Below are positions 1 through 8,174 of a DNA stretch of 64,000 nucleotides, piece by piece. Origin of the DNA: Actinomycetospora sp. TBRC 11914 (GTDB taxonomy: Bacteria; Actinomycetota; Actinomycetes; Mycobacteriales; Pseudonocardiaceae). Positions within the stretch are counted from its first letter, which is position 1, and the number at the start of each line of letters is the position of its first letter. The notes beneath the pieces are model-generated. The model saw nothing but the letters and a program-made list of their open reading frames with translations, was not told the DNA's origin and searched no databases. The DNA lies in the NCBI RefSeq assembly GCF_012933465.1, contig NZ_JABBND010000007.1, positions 1 to 64,000 of the forward strand. The letters are read 5' to 3'. The position numbers and the translations under genes were made by a program.

Positions 1-2
1 AC

Positions 3-1253
3 GAGCTGGCCGCGCTGCTCGCGCGCCTCGGCGAGCTCGCCGACAGCGTCGATGCGGTGCCGGACGCGGTACGGATCGACCGGATCGCGCTGCTCGAACA
101 GACCCGCGCCGCGCTGGCCGCCGCGCAGCACACCGAGATGGTCGCCTTCGCCGGTTCCCAGGTCGCCACGCACGAGGCCGAGATCGCCGCGGGCCGGCTG
201 GACCCACGCAAGCTCGGCACCGGCATCGCCGACCAGATCGCGCTGGCCGCGCACGTCTCGTCCTGGCAGGGCTCGCGGCGCCTCACGATCGCCCGCGCCC
301 TGGCCACCGACCTCCCCCACGTGCGTGGGCTGCTGGCGGCGGGGCGGATCAGCGAGCGGCTGGCCGAGACCGTCGTCGCCCAGACCAGCCACCTCGACGC
401 GGCCGCGCGACGCGCGGTGGACAAGCAGCTCGCCGATGCCGGGCTCGACGAGCTGGGGTTCCAGCAGGCCGAAGCGACGGTGAAGAAGACCGCTTACGAG
501 ACCGACCCCGCCGGCTACACCCAGCGCGGCCGCACCGCCCGCAAGGACCGCCGGGTCACGGTGCGCCCCGCCCCGGACACCATGAGCGTCCTCTCGGGGC
601 TGCTGCCGGTCGAGCAGGGCGTGGCCTGCCTCGCCGCGCTGCGCCGCCACGCCGACGGGTTGATCGCCACCGGCGACACCGGCGGCCGCAGCCGCGACCA
701 GATCCTCGCCGACACGATGGTCGAACGCCTCACCGGACAAGCCCGGGCCCAGGACGTCGACGTCGAGGTCGGGATCGTGCTCCCGCTCGACGCCCTGACC
801 GACCCCGAGGGCCCCGCCACCGGCGAGCTGGTCGGGCACGGGCCGCTACCCGGCGGGATCGTGCGCGACATCCTCGCCTCGACCGGGGGGAAGCGGTGGT
901 GGCGGCGGCTGTTCACCCACCCCGGCCACGGCACCCTCATTGGCGGGGACCCGCAGAAGCGGCGCTTCGACGGATTCCTCGCCCGACTGATCGACCTGCG
1001 CGACCACGGCCGCTGCCGCGACCCCTACTGCGGCGCCCCCATACGGCACCACGACCACATCCGCCAGGCCCGCGCCGGTGGCCCCGCCAGCCTGGCCAAC
1101 GGCCGCGGAGTGTGCGCCCGAGGCAACTTCGTCCGCGAGATGCCCGGCTGGGAGCTCGAGGTCCTCGCCGACGGAATCCACACAGACCAGCCCCACACCG
1201 TGCGCACCACCACCCCGACCGGACACACCTACACCAGCCGAGCCGGCCCCTGA
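3..1253 (+). CDS. DUF222/HNH endonuclease-like protein, 5' end outside window
   Basis: The frame is open from base 3 and already reads as protein (ELAALLARLGELAD), so the start lies upstream and the GTG at 57 is probably internal. A long helical N-terminal region of DUF222 type precedes a C-terminal HNH-like domain with CRDPYCGAPI, then RHHDHIRQA and GGPASLANGRGVC. In this family the segment after the last Cys usually carries a second Cys (C-x2-C); here it reads CARGNFV, so one zinc ligand may be lost. These proteins are abundant in actinobacteria and are often called 13E12-repeat proteins; their biological role is unsettled. The 3' end overlaps the convergent kinase end by 25 bp. Family assignment is firm; nuclease activity is not. 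Confidence 0.85.
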   Translation, partial: ELAALLARLGELADSVDAVPDAVRIDRIALLEQTRAALAAAQHTEMVAFAGSQVATHEAEIAAGRLDPRKLGTGIADQIALAAHVSSWQGSRRLTIARALATDLPHVRGLLAAGRISERLAETVVAQTSHLDAAARRAVDKQLADAGLDELGFQQAEATVKKTAYETDPAGYTQRGRTARKDRRVTVRPAPDTMSVLSGLLPVEQGVACLAALRRHADGLIATGDTGGRSRDQILADTMVERLTGQARAQDVDVEVGIVLPLDALTDPEGPATGELVGHGPLPGGIVRDILASTGGKRWWRRLFTHPGHGTLIGGDPQKRRFDGFLARLIDLRDHGRCRDPYCGAPIRHHDHIRQARAGGPASLANGRGVCARGNFVREMPGWELEVLADGIHTDQPHTVRTTTPTGHTYTSRAGP

Positions 1254-2228
1254 GCCGTCGGCGCGCCCATGATCGCCGCCGGCGGTGCGAGCACGGCGTC
1301 GAGCGGGAGGACGCGCACCACCCCGAGCGTCACAGCGGTGACCGCCACCAGCCCGAGGACCCCCGCCAGGACGGTCCGCAGTCGACGACGCACCGCGCTC
1401 GACAGCCCCGGGACCCGCGACCCGGCGTTCTCCGGCGACCCCTCCCCCCAGGCCCCGCAGTCGGGTGGCCACCTGCCGTGCCGACGGGCGGCGCGGCACC
1501 CGGATGTCGGTCATCGCCTGCAGGAGCGCGCGCAGCCCCGGCGGCAGGTCGTCCGGGATGCGCGGGGACACCGTCAGTCGGCTGAAGACCGGTTCGAGCC
1601 CGACCCCGGGAAGCCCGAGCTCTCCGGTCGCTGCCTCGAGCAGGACCAGACCGAGGGCGCAGACGTCCGCGGCCGCCCCGACCGGCCCGCCTCGCAGCTG
1701 TTCGGGCGCCATGTAGGCGGCCGTCCCGACGACGGCGTCGGTGTCGGTCACCCGGGTGGCATCGACGACGAGCGCGATCCCGAAGTCGGCGAGGCGGGGG
1801 CCGTCGTCGGGGTCGAGGAGCACGTTGGTCGGCTTGAGGTCCCGGTGCGTGACCTCCTGCGCGTGGATGTACGCGAGGGCGTCCGCCAGTGCCGCCCCCA
1901 GCCCGACCACCTCCGCCACCGGCAACGGACCGTCCTCGAGGCGGCGGGCGAGCGTCGGGCCCTCCACCAGGTCGGTGACCAGGTGGGCGCGGCCGTGCTC
2001 GGTCCCGGCGTCGAGGAGACGCACCAGGCCCGGGTGGTCGAGCCGGGCCAGGGTGCGCACCTCCCGGTGCTGCCGGAGCCGGTCCGGTCCGTCGACCTCC
2101 GCGAAGAAGCGCTTGAGCGCGACCCCGCGCCCGGTGCGGCGGTCCCGGCCTCGGTAGACGATCGCCGACCCACCGACGCCGAGGACCTCGCCCAGCTCGT
2201 AGCGGCCCAGGACGACCTCGATCGACAT
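1229..2228 (-). CDS. Ser/Thr protein kinase, apparent frameshift before C-terminal membrane anchor
   Basis: A Hanks-type kinase domain fills residues 8-255: glycine loop LGVGGSAIVY, Lys39, HRDLKPTN (127-134), DFG (147-149) and APEQ (173-176). It would phosphorylate proteins on Ser/Thr in the cytoplasm. In the kinase frame the protein would continue to base 846, antisense to the HNH gene. The neighbouring frame instead gives a typical juxtamembrane and membrane tail: RRRLRTVLAG, a hydrophobic stretch LGLVAVTAVTLGVV, and a stop at 1229. The frames meet at a run of six C (1444-1449, plus strand), around residue 260. The 1000-nt span is one base off a multiple of three. A sequencing indel, a true mutation or programmed slippage all fit. 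Kinase identity is certain; the tail is inferred from protein-like character. Confidence 0.8.
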
Positions 2229-2316
2229 ACGGTCCCACCCCCGGGCAGACGGTCCTGCCCGGGAACACGGAGCCGGGCCGTGCCCGGTTCAGCGCCGCGA
2301 CGACGGACCGGCCCGG

Positions 2317-2736
2317 TCAGGCGAGGCCGAGCTGGCGGAGCAGCCCGAGGACGTCGAGCCGGCTCCACATCTCCGCGATCCGCCCCTCGTCGATCCGGTA
2401 CATGTTGATCCCGGGCAGGACGAGGGTCTTGCCCGTGGGGGCGACGCCGAACAGCTCGCCGCGGTGGGTTCCCGAGGCCGTGAAGCGCTCGACCACCTGG
2501 TCCCCCTCGGCGACGAGCGCCTCGAGGTCGCTGTGCCAGTCCGGGAGCGCGGCGCGGACCGTGGCGCTCATGGCGCGCAGTCCGTCCCGCCCCTCGGGCA
2601 CGCCGCTGAACGGCGGATCGTGATGGACGAAGTCCGGCGTGGTGTAGCGGTCCACCGCGTCGAGGTCGCCCGTCGTGAACAACTCCTGGACGAAGGCGTC
2701 CACGAGCTCCTTGTGCTGCGCTGCTGTGCTGGTCAT
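2317..2736 (-). CDS. SnoaL-like ester cyclase/NTF2-fold protein
   Basis: The 139-residue protein matches the SnoaL-like/ester-cyclase group of the NTF2 fold in length and pattern: an N-terminal helix (LVDAFVQELFTTGDLDAV), a conserved D-F-V-H-H-D block, then GRDGLRAM and the closing strand INMYRIDEGRIAEMW. Such proteins are small cone-shaped barrels that isomerise or bind small hydrophobic substrates; the substrate cannot be read from sequence. ATG at 2736 is the obvious start (MTSTAAQHKE). It is divergent from the LuxR-type regulator at 2824, with 87 bp between the starts, so that regulator is the likely controller. The spacer includes an imperfect dyad, ccggg-N6-cccgg, near 2751-2766. Confidence 0.8.
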   Translation of the reverse strand: MTSTAAQHKELVDAFVQELFTTGDLDAVDRYTTPDFVHHDPPFSGVPEGRDGLRAMSATVRAALPDWHSDLEALVAEGDQVVERFTASGTHRGELFGVAPTGKTLVLPGINMYRIDEGRIAEMWSRLDVLGLLRQLGLA

Positions 2737-2823
2737 GGCAGGAATGCTCGGCCGGGTCACAGCCCGGTCCCATCCCAATCCTGTGGGGGTGACACGGCCC
2801 TGCCGCGGCCGGACACTGCCCGG

Positions 2824-3915
2824 ATGGGCGGACGGGCCGCGGCCCGGCAGGAGCAGGACGTGATCCGGGCCTGCCACCGGGGTCGCGACGTCGAGGGCGT
2901 CCAGCGCGAGGTGCTGGCCGCGCTGCGGCGGGTCACCACCGTCGACGCCGCGTTCTTCGCGACCGCGGACCCCGAGACGTTGCTGTTCACCGGCGGCCGC
3001 TCCGAGGACCCGTTGGCGTCGGCGCAGCGCTGGTTCATGGACAACGAGTTCGGCGGGGCGGACGTCAACACCTTCGCCGGTCTGGTGACCACCCCAGGCC
3101 ACGTCGCCACGCTCGACCAGGCGACCCGCCGGGAGCGGGCGGCGAGCCCGCGCTACCGCGAGATCATGGCCCCGCTCGGGCTCGGCGACGAGCTGCGGGC
3201 CGCGCTGGTGGTCGACGACCGCTGCTGGGGCTACCTGTGCCTGCACCGGGAGGACGGCGCACGCGGGTTCGCCGCCGCCGACACCGCCCTGCTCGCGCGG
3301 GTCGGCCCGCACATCGCCGAAGCGCTGCGTCGTGCCGCCCTGGTGCACGGCGCCACGTTCGCCGCGGCCGACGCCGGCCCGGGCGTCGTCCTGCTCGACG
3401 AGCACCTCGAACGCATCGCCGTGACCGGGCGGGCCGAGGAGCTGATGGATCGCATCGCCGACACGAACCCGGGGACGCTGCGGGTCCCAGCCGCGGTGCA
3501 CACGGCCGCGGCTGCCCTGCTCGCGCTCGAACGGGGACGGTCGACGATGCCGCCGCGAGCGCGGGCTCGTGCCCGCGGCGGCGGGTGGCTGCACGTGCAC
3601 GCCGCCCGGCTGCGGATCGACCATGCCGACGTCGGGCCTGGCGGCCACCCCGGCGGCCCGATCGCAGTCGTCATCGAGCACGCCGACGCGCAGACCACCA
3701 CCCCACTGCTCCTGGCCGCCCACGGGCTGACGCCCCGCGAGACCGAGGTGGCCCGCCTGGTGCTGCGCGGGGTCCCGACCGCCGCGATCGTCGGCGAGCT
3801 GCACATCTCCCGGCACACCGTGCAGGACCACCTCACAGCGGTGTTCGACAAGGTCGGCGTCCGGTCCCGCCGCGAGCTCATGGGCCGCCTGCTGGGCGCG
3901 GCGTCGCCGTCGTAA
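2824..3915 (+). CDS. LuxR-family transcriptional regulator with GAF-like sensor
   Basis: This 363-residue protein ends in a LuxR-type DNA-binding HTH: LTPRETEVARLVLRG, then ISRHTVQDHLTAVFDKVGV, about residues 300-355. The N-terminal 250 residues look like a GAF/PAS-type sensor (for example LRAALVVDDRCWGYLCLHR and a helix LLARVGPHIAEALRRAALV). No phosphoacceptor receiver and no large STAND ATPase are present. It probably senses a small ligand and controls the divergent SnoaL-like gene, and possibly itself. ATG at 2824 is chosen because upstream in-frame sequence lacks a good start. The downstream nuclease-like gene starts 10 bp after the stop and may be co-transcribed. Confidence 0.85.
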   Translation: MGGRAAARQEQDVIRACHRGRDVEGVQREVLAALRRVTTVDAAFFATADPETLLFTGGRSEDPLASAQRWFMDNEFGGADVNTFAGLVTTPGHVATLDQATRRERAASPRYREIMAPLGLGDELRAALVVDDRCWGYLCLHREDGARGFAAADTALLARVGPHIAEALRRAALVHGATFAAADAGPGVVLLDEHLERIAVTGRAEELMDRIADTNPGTLRVPAAVHTAAAALLALERGRSTMPPRARARARGGGWLHVHAARLRIDHADVGPGGHPGGPIAVVIEHADAQTTTPLLLAAHGLTPRETEVARLVLRGVPTAAIVGELHISRHTVQDHLTAVFDKVGVRSRRELMGRLLGAASPS

Positions 3916-3925
3916 CGAGGATCCC

Positions 3926-4696
3926 GTGTCCCGCGACATGAGCGGCAACACGGGGATCTTCGAGGGGGACGACGGGGTGCGCACCGCCTACAAGGTCTGG
4001 TCCGGCATCGCGGCCGGGGTGTTCTGCCTGGTGGCGGTGGTCGACCTGTCCCGCCAGCAGACACCGGCCCCGACGAGCACGCCGGTCGCCTCGAGCGCGG
4101 CCCGCTCGAGCACGCCCACCCCGACCACCACTGCTCCGGCCACCACCGCTCCGGCCATCGGCGAGGCCGCGGTGGCGCCCGAGCCGGGCGAGCCCGGCGG
4201 CGGCGGCCAGACCGTCACCGTGAGCCGCGTCATCGACGGCGACACCTTCGTCGCGGGTGGGCAGAAGATCCGCGTCCTCGGCATCGACTCGTGCGAGGCC
4301 GGCACGGACGGGGGCAGCGACGCCACCGCGGCGGCCAAGGGCCTGCTCGAGGGACAGCAGGTCGTCCTGCGCGCCCAGCCCGGGGTCGACCGCGACACGT
4401 ACGGCCGCGAGCTGCGCTACGTCCAGACGGCCGGCGGCGACTACGGCGACTACATGGTCGGCTTCGACCACACCGGGGTGTACCGGGGGAAGAACGACGC
4501 GAGCCCCGCCTACGTCGCGAAGCTGCGCAGCGACGACACCACCGGGCGCACCTGCTCGACGCCGGCGGTGGCCACCGACTCGTCGGGCTCGTCGTCGGAC
4601 CACCACGGCTCGATCAACTGGCCCAGCCCCGGCGACCAGGGCCTGCCCGACGGCGCCCTCACCGGCGGGTACTGCGCACGCAAGTGGTGGTGCTGA
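3926..4696 (+). CDS. Membrane-anchored or secreted thermonuclease-fold (SNase-like) protein
   Basis: After a short N-terminus there is one hydrophobic segment (residues about 23-41, GIAAGVFCLVAVVDL), then a Thr/Pro/Ser-rich linker (PTPTTTAPATTAPA), then an SNase-like domain. The domain shows VSRVIDGDTFVAGG and IRVLGIDSCEAG, matching the staphylococcal-nuclease pattern V-x-D-G-D-T ... R-x-x-G-I-D, and later RDTYGRELRYV, matching the D-R-Y-G-R-x-L motif. It would hydrolyse nucleic acids or bind calcium outside the membrane. The canonical 'T-P-E' after GID is replaced by S-C-E. The C-terminus carries two Cys (YCARKWWC). GTG at 3926 follows 'gagg' at suitable spacing; ATG at 3938 is an alternative. 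Activity is unproven. Confidence 0.75.
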   Translation: MSRDMSGNTGIFEGDDGVRTAYKVWSGIAAGVFCLVAVVDLSRQQTPAPTSTPVASSAARSSTPTPTTTAPATTAPAIGEAAVAPEPGEPGGGGQTVTVSRVIDGDTFVAGGQKIRVLGIDSCEAGTDGGSDATAAAKGLLEGQQVVLRAQPGVDRDTYGRELRYVQTAGGDYGDYMVGFDHTGVYRGKNDASPAYVAKLRSDDTTGRTCSTPAVATDSSGSSSDHHGSINWPSPGDQGLPDGALTGGYCARKWWC

Positions 4697-4698
4697 CG

Positions 4699-5055
4699 GT
4701 GGCGCGACGACCGAGCCCCGCCGGCGGTTGCGGCACCCTGATCGGGGTCCTCCTGCTGGTCGGGCTGGCGATCCTGGTGATCAAGTGGGCGCTGATCACC
4801 GCCGCGATCCTCGCGGTGCCCTTCGGCGTGTGGTGGCTCGTGGACCGGTCCCGGCAGCGTCGTCGGGTCGACGCGGCCGGGGCCGCCGCCGCGCGGCGGG
4901 CCGAGGTCGAGTCCCGCGCCGTCGTGGATGCGGCCGGTGGCTGCGGCTGGTGCGGGTCGCGGATCCCCCACCGCGACGACCGCACGGGCGTCCCGGTGTC
5001 GCCGCGTCGGTTCCACCGCGACGAGATCGAGGAGACCATCGCGCCCACATCCTGA
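4699..5055 (+). CDS. Small membrane protein with C-terminal Cys motif
   Basis: This protein of about 118 residues has a strongly hydrophobic segment (TLIGVLLLVGLAILVIKWAL, continuing to about residue 45) with two membrane passes, then a basic stretch (DRSRQRRR) and a cytoplasmic tail with GGCGWCGSRIPHRDD, a C-x2-C pair that could bind metal or be redox-active. Start choice is uncertain: in-frame GTGs lie at 4684, 4687, 4690 and 4699, and the first three overlap the end of the SNase-like gene, which implies coupled translation. No named family is recognised. It may act with the upstream anchored nuclease, but only by proximity. Confidence 0.6.
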   Translation: MARRPSPAGGCGTLIGVLLLVGLAILVIKWALITAAILAVPFGVWWLVDRSRQRRRVDAAGAAAARRAEVESRAVVDAAGGCGWCGSRIPHRDDRTGVPVSPRRFHRDEIEETIAPTS

Positions 5056-5060
5056 GCCGG

Positions 5061-5765
5061 TCACCAGGGCACGGTGCGGCCGAGGTAGTCGAGGTACTCG
5101 ATCCCGGGCCGCTCCCGCTTGGCGAGGAGCACCTCCACGAGGCGCGGCACGCTCTCCTCGATCGTCAGACGCGCCCCGGGTCCGCCCAGGGCGGTCTGCA
5201 CCCACCCCGGAGCCATCACGACGAACGCGCGCCGGCTCTCGGACTCCCGGGCCGCGACGCTGCGCATGAACATGTTCAGCGCCGCCTTGCTCCCGCGGTA
5301 GACCTCGCGGTAGCCGGTGGTGTTGTTCGCGACGCTGCCCTGGCCGGAGGTCATGGCGCCGATGAGGCCGGTCGGCGGGACCAGGTCGGAGAAGCTCTCG
5401 ACGACCCGCATCGGGCTCAGCGAGTTGGTGATCATGACGCGGACGAACTCGTCGGTGGACACGTCCCCGATGCGCTCGCCCTCGTCGTTGGTGGTCCCGG
5501 CGTTGACGAACAGGACGTCGAACGTCCGGTCCGCGAGGCGGGTCCGCAGCGCGGCGATCCCCTCCGGGTCGGTGATGTCGACCGTCTCGAGGTCGACCCG
5601 GTCGGGATACTCGTCGGCGAGGTCGTGCAACGCGGTGCGGGCCGAGCCGGGGCGCACCGTGCCCGTGACGCGCCAGTCCTTCTTCGCGAGCTCGGCGGCC
5701 ATGGCGTGACCGAGTCCCCGGGAGGCACCGACGATCAGGATCGTGGGCGACTGAGCTGATGTCAT
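5061..5765 (-). CDS. Short-chain dehydrogenase/reductase (SDR)
   Basis: Classical SDR of 234 residues. The nucleotide-binding motif is GASRGLG (13-19), the structural motif is NAG (88-90), and the catalytic Tyr156-x3-Lys160 lies in YRGSK with the active-site Ser around 140-144. It would reduce a carbonyl or oxidise an alcohol with NAD(P)H; the substrate is unknown. ATG at 5765 sits 8 nt after a -10 box, so the transcript is probably leaderless. It is divergent from a MerR regulator and both share one palindromic operator, so the SDR is the probable MerR target. The 3' end lies 5 bp from the convergent membrane-protein gene. Confidence 0.88.
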   Translation of the reverse strand: MTSAQSPTILIVGASRGLGHAMAAELAKKDWRVTGTVRPGSARTALHDLADEYPDRVDLETVDITDPEGIAALRTRLADRTFDVLFVNAGTTNDEGERIGDVSTDEFVRVMITNSLSPMRVVESFSDLVPPTGLIGAMTSGQGSVANNTTGYREVYRGSKAALNMFMRSVAARESESRRAFVVMAPGWVQTALGGPGARLTIEESVPRLVEVLLAKRERPGIEYLDYLGRTVPW

Positions 5766-5804
5766 GGATGCGGACGCTACGATCTGGAGCGCGCTCCAGA
5801 TCAA
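5766..5804 (-). promoter_or_regulatory. MerR-type promoter and palindromic operator of the SDR gene
   Basis: Reading the minus strand, TTGATC (5804-5799) and TAGCGT (5779-5774) are separated by exactly 19 bp, the long spacer typical of MerR-activated promoters. The spacer and its edges form a perfect 22-bp palindrome at 5781-5802 (half site gatctggagcg). The -10 box ends 8 nt before the ATG, which predicts a leaderless mRNA. Motif and spacing are seen directly; binding by the adjacent MerR protein is inferred. Confidence 0.8.
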
Positions 5805-5838
5805 GCCCGAACCGCCCCCGGGTGGAGAGGACGGTGCC

Positions 5839-6285
5839 GTGGTGTCGGTCACCCACCGGTCCCCGCGCTTCGCGGACCTCCCCGACGAGGGTCTGTCGAT
5901 CGCCGAGGCCGCGCGCCGCAGCGGGGTCAGCGTCGACACGCTCCGGTACTACGAGCGGACGGGGATGATGCCGAGCCCGCCGGCGCGCACCAGCGGCGGC
6001 ACCCGCCGCTACCACGCCGCGGAGCTCGACTGGATCCGGACGTGCACCAGGCTGCGGGCCACGGGGATGTCCACCGAGAGGATCCGCCGCTACGTCGAGC
6101 TGGTCCGGGAGGGCGAGGGCAACGAGGCGCAGCGCCTCGAGCTGCTCGAGACCCATCGCGCCGAGGTCGTCGCCCAGCTCGAGTCGATCACCGAGAACCT
6201 GCGGCTCATCGACCACAAGATCGACGTCTACCGGGAACGCGTGGCCCGGGGTGACGCCGACGGGCTCTGGTCGACGCCGCGGTAG
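5839..6285 (+). CDS. MerR-family transcriptional regulator
   Basis: The 148-residue protein begins with a MerR winged HTH (SIAEAARRSGVSVDTLRYYE, residues about 21-40) followed by GGTRRYHAAELDWI and a long dimerisation helix (ELLETHRAEVVAQLESITEN). It lacks the Cys clusters of metal-sensing MerR proteins, which places it with the organic-ligand/COG0789 types that control SDR or aldo-keto reductase genes. GTG at 5839 is chosen because GGAGAGG lies 8 nt upstream; extending further would read through the operator. It should twist the 19-bp-spacer promoter of the divergent SDR gene. The inducer is unknown. Confidence 0.85.
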   Translation: MVSVTHRSPRFADLPDEGLSIAEAARRSGVSVDTLRYYERTGMMPSPPARTSGGTRRYHAAELDWIRTCTRLRATGMSTERIRRYVELVREGEGNEAQRLELLETHRAEVVAQLESITENLRLIDHKIDVYRERVARGDADGLWSTPR

Positions 6286-6290
6286 GTGGC

Positions 6291-8030
6291 CTACTCCGTG
6301 ATCCGGTAGTGGGCGATCTTGCGGTAGAGCGTCGAGCGAGCGAGGCCGAGCGCGGCCGCGGCCGCCACCCGGTTGCCCGCGGACTCGCGCAGCGCGGCGA
6401 CGATGGTGTCGCGCTCGGCCTCGTCGACCGGCCGCAGCGCGCCCCGCCGGGCGCTCTGGCAGGACTCGGGGAGATCCCCGACCTCGAGGGCGCCCGCCGG
6501 GCGGCGCCCCACCGCCGAGGACAGCGCGTCGCGCAGCTCGGCGACGTTGCCCGGCCAGCCGTGGCGGGCCAGCGTGCGCTGCGCGTCGGGGGTGAGCCGG
6601 ACGTCGCGCCCCGGCGCCAGCTCGGCCAGCACCGCCGTCGCCAACGCGGCCAGGTCGCCCGTGCGGTGGCGCAGCGGCGGCACCGTCACCGAGCGGACGA
6701 ACCGCGCGGGCAGCTCGGCGAGCGCGGCGTCGGGCCGGCTGGTGGCGGTGGCCGCGAGCCGCACCCCGGGCGTGCGGAGCGCCCCGGCCAGCCCGGCCGG
6801 GATGCCGTCCCGGCGGTCCAGGTCGGACAGCACGACCAGCGGCGCGTCCCCCACGGCCCGCAGACGTGCCGCGAGGTCCTCCCCCGTGTCGGCGGGCCCG
6901 ACCTCGACGGGCACGCCGCCGGTCAGCACGCGGTCGAGGTCGGCGAGGAGCCGACGCCGCCCCGAGCCCGGCTCGCCGAGGACGAGCAGCGGGGTCCGCG
7001 CCCGCAGTCCCTCGGCGGCGCCGGTCCAGGCGGTGCGCCAGGCGGGGGTGCTGCCGGTCGGCTCGGGCAGGGGTCGCTCGTCGGGCAGGGCCGCCCGGAC
7101 CGGCAGGTCGGCCCGCTCCCGCAGCAGCGTCACCACCACGACCACCCCGGCGACCGTCCCCCCGACCGCCACCGCGGTCCCCCGCATCCGCACCCGTGTC
7201 CCGGAGGGGAGGACGGTGCGCTGGTCGACGTCGCTGCCCCGGCGCATGACGAAGCGGGCGTGGTCGGAGAGCGCGAGGACGTCGTCGGCGTCGAGCAGGG
7301 TCTGCAGCGCCGTGTTCGCCAGCACCGAGCGGTGCCCGACGGCGAGCACCGCGTCGCGCGTGCGGGCCTCGACGCGGGTGTAGAGGTCGAGCAGCGCCTG
7401 CCACCCGACGTCGCGGTCGTGCAGCAGCGCGTCCTGGATGCGTGCGGCCGCCGAGCAGACGAGCGAGCGCATGATCGGCGACGAGTGCTCCACGCGGCAG
7501 CTGAGGTCGAGGACGCCCTCGATGCGCCCGGTGAAGGGGTCGCGCACCGGGGCGCCCGCGCACGCGTAGTCCTGCAGCCGCTCCACGAAGTGCTCGGCCC
7601 CGACGACGTGCACCGACCCGCCGTACTCGACGACGGTCCCGACCCCGTTCGTGCCGGCCACGCCCTCGTCGTAGCCGAAGCCCTCGGCGAAGTTGTTGAC
7701 GTCCGCGGCCCGCCCGATCGTGGCGGCGGTGTCGAGCCGGACGAGCAGCCGGGCCTGTTCGTCGGTGAGCACCACGCACACCGGGATGTCGGCGGTCTGC
7801 TCGGCCAGCTGCTCGATGACGGGACGGGCGGCCCGGACGAGGCGGGACTCGACGTCGAGGTCCGGGTGGTAGGTGTTGACGACGACGGCCGGGTCGACCC
7901 CCTGGGCCACGCTGCGGCGCCAGGACGCCGCCACGTGCCGGGGCACGCCGGCCAGCTCGACGTCGGGCCGTTCGAGCAGTTCGGCACGGGCCGCGGTCAG
8001 GAGCCGCCGCCGCGCCAGCACGTCCGCCAT
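6291..8030 (-). CDS. AcoR-like activator (GAF + degenerate AAA+ + Fis HTH)
   Basis: The 579-residue protein has an AcoR-type GAF region (about 55-200; NNFAEGFGYDEGVAGTNGVG is characteristic), a central region where an AAA+ sigma-54-interaction domain would sit, and a Fis-type HTH at the C-terminus (AAAALGLARSTLYRKI). The central part is eroded: the Walker A position reads GEPGSGRRRLL with no GK[TS], and no GAFTGA loop is visible, though the WPGNVAELRD motif survives. This fits actinobacteria, which generally lack sigma-54, so it probably acts through an ordinary sigma factor. ATG at 8030 follows GAGAGG. It is divergent from a BVMO-hydrolase operon, its probable target (compare MimR/AcoR-type regulators of ketone oxidation). 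Confidence 0.8.
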   Translation of the reverse strand: MADVLARRRLLTAARAELLERPDVELAGVPRHVAASWRRSVAQGVDPAVVVNTYHPDLDVESRLVRAARPVIEQLAEQTADIPVCVVLTDEQARLLVRLDTAATIGRAADVNNFAEGFGYDEGVAGTNGVGTVVEYGGSVHVVGAEHFVERLQDYACAGAPVRDPFTGRIEGVLDLSCRVEHSSPIMRSLVCSAAARIQDALLHDRDVGWQALLDLYTRVEARTRDAVLAVGHRSVLANTALQTLLDADDVLALSDHARFVMRRGSDVDQRTVLPSGTRVRMRGTAVAVGGTVAGVVVVVTLLRERADLPVRAALPDERPLPEPTGSTPAWRTAWTGAAEGLRARTPLLVLGEPGSGRRRLLADLDRVLTGGVPVEVGPADTGEDLAARLRAVGDAPLVVLSDLDRRDGIPAGLAGALRTPGVRLAATATSRPDAALAELPARFVRSVTVPPLRHRTGDLAALATAVLAELAPGRDVRLTPDAQRTLARHGWPGNVAELRDALSSAVGRRPAGALEVGDLPESCQSARRGALRPVDEAERDTIVAALRESAGNRVAAAAALGLARSTLYRKIAHYRITE

Positions 8031-8064
8031 GCGCCACACCTCTCTGTGTGCACCACGCCACATC

Positions 8065-8107
8065 TTGTGACGCACGTCAAGTCACAAAGGTGTCCGAAGT
8101 TCGGACA
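8065..8107. promoter_or_regulatory. Two palindromic operator candidates between regulator and BVMO
   Basis: The 144-bp divergent spacer holds two clear dyads. One has arms ttgtgac (8065-8071) and gtcacaa (8081-8087). The other is TGTCCGAAGTTCGGACA (8091-8107), a perfect palindrome around one central base. They are good candidates for binding sites of the AcoR-like regulator. No -24/-12 sigma-54 promoter (GG-N10-GC) stands out. Symmetry is observed; function is inferred. Confidence 0.55.
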
Positions 8108-8174
8108 GTCCGGCCGTCGGGAGCCGGCCCTACCGTCGCCGGGTCCGCGTCACCGTCGATCCGGGAGGACGGCC

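Noticed and set aside
4510-8061. Long minus-strand frame across several genes
   Set aside because: Its translation is low-complexity Arg/Pro/Ala-rich text, opposite or out of phase with clear genes (SNase-like, SDR, MerR, AcoR-like).
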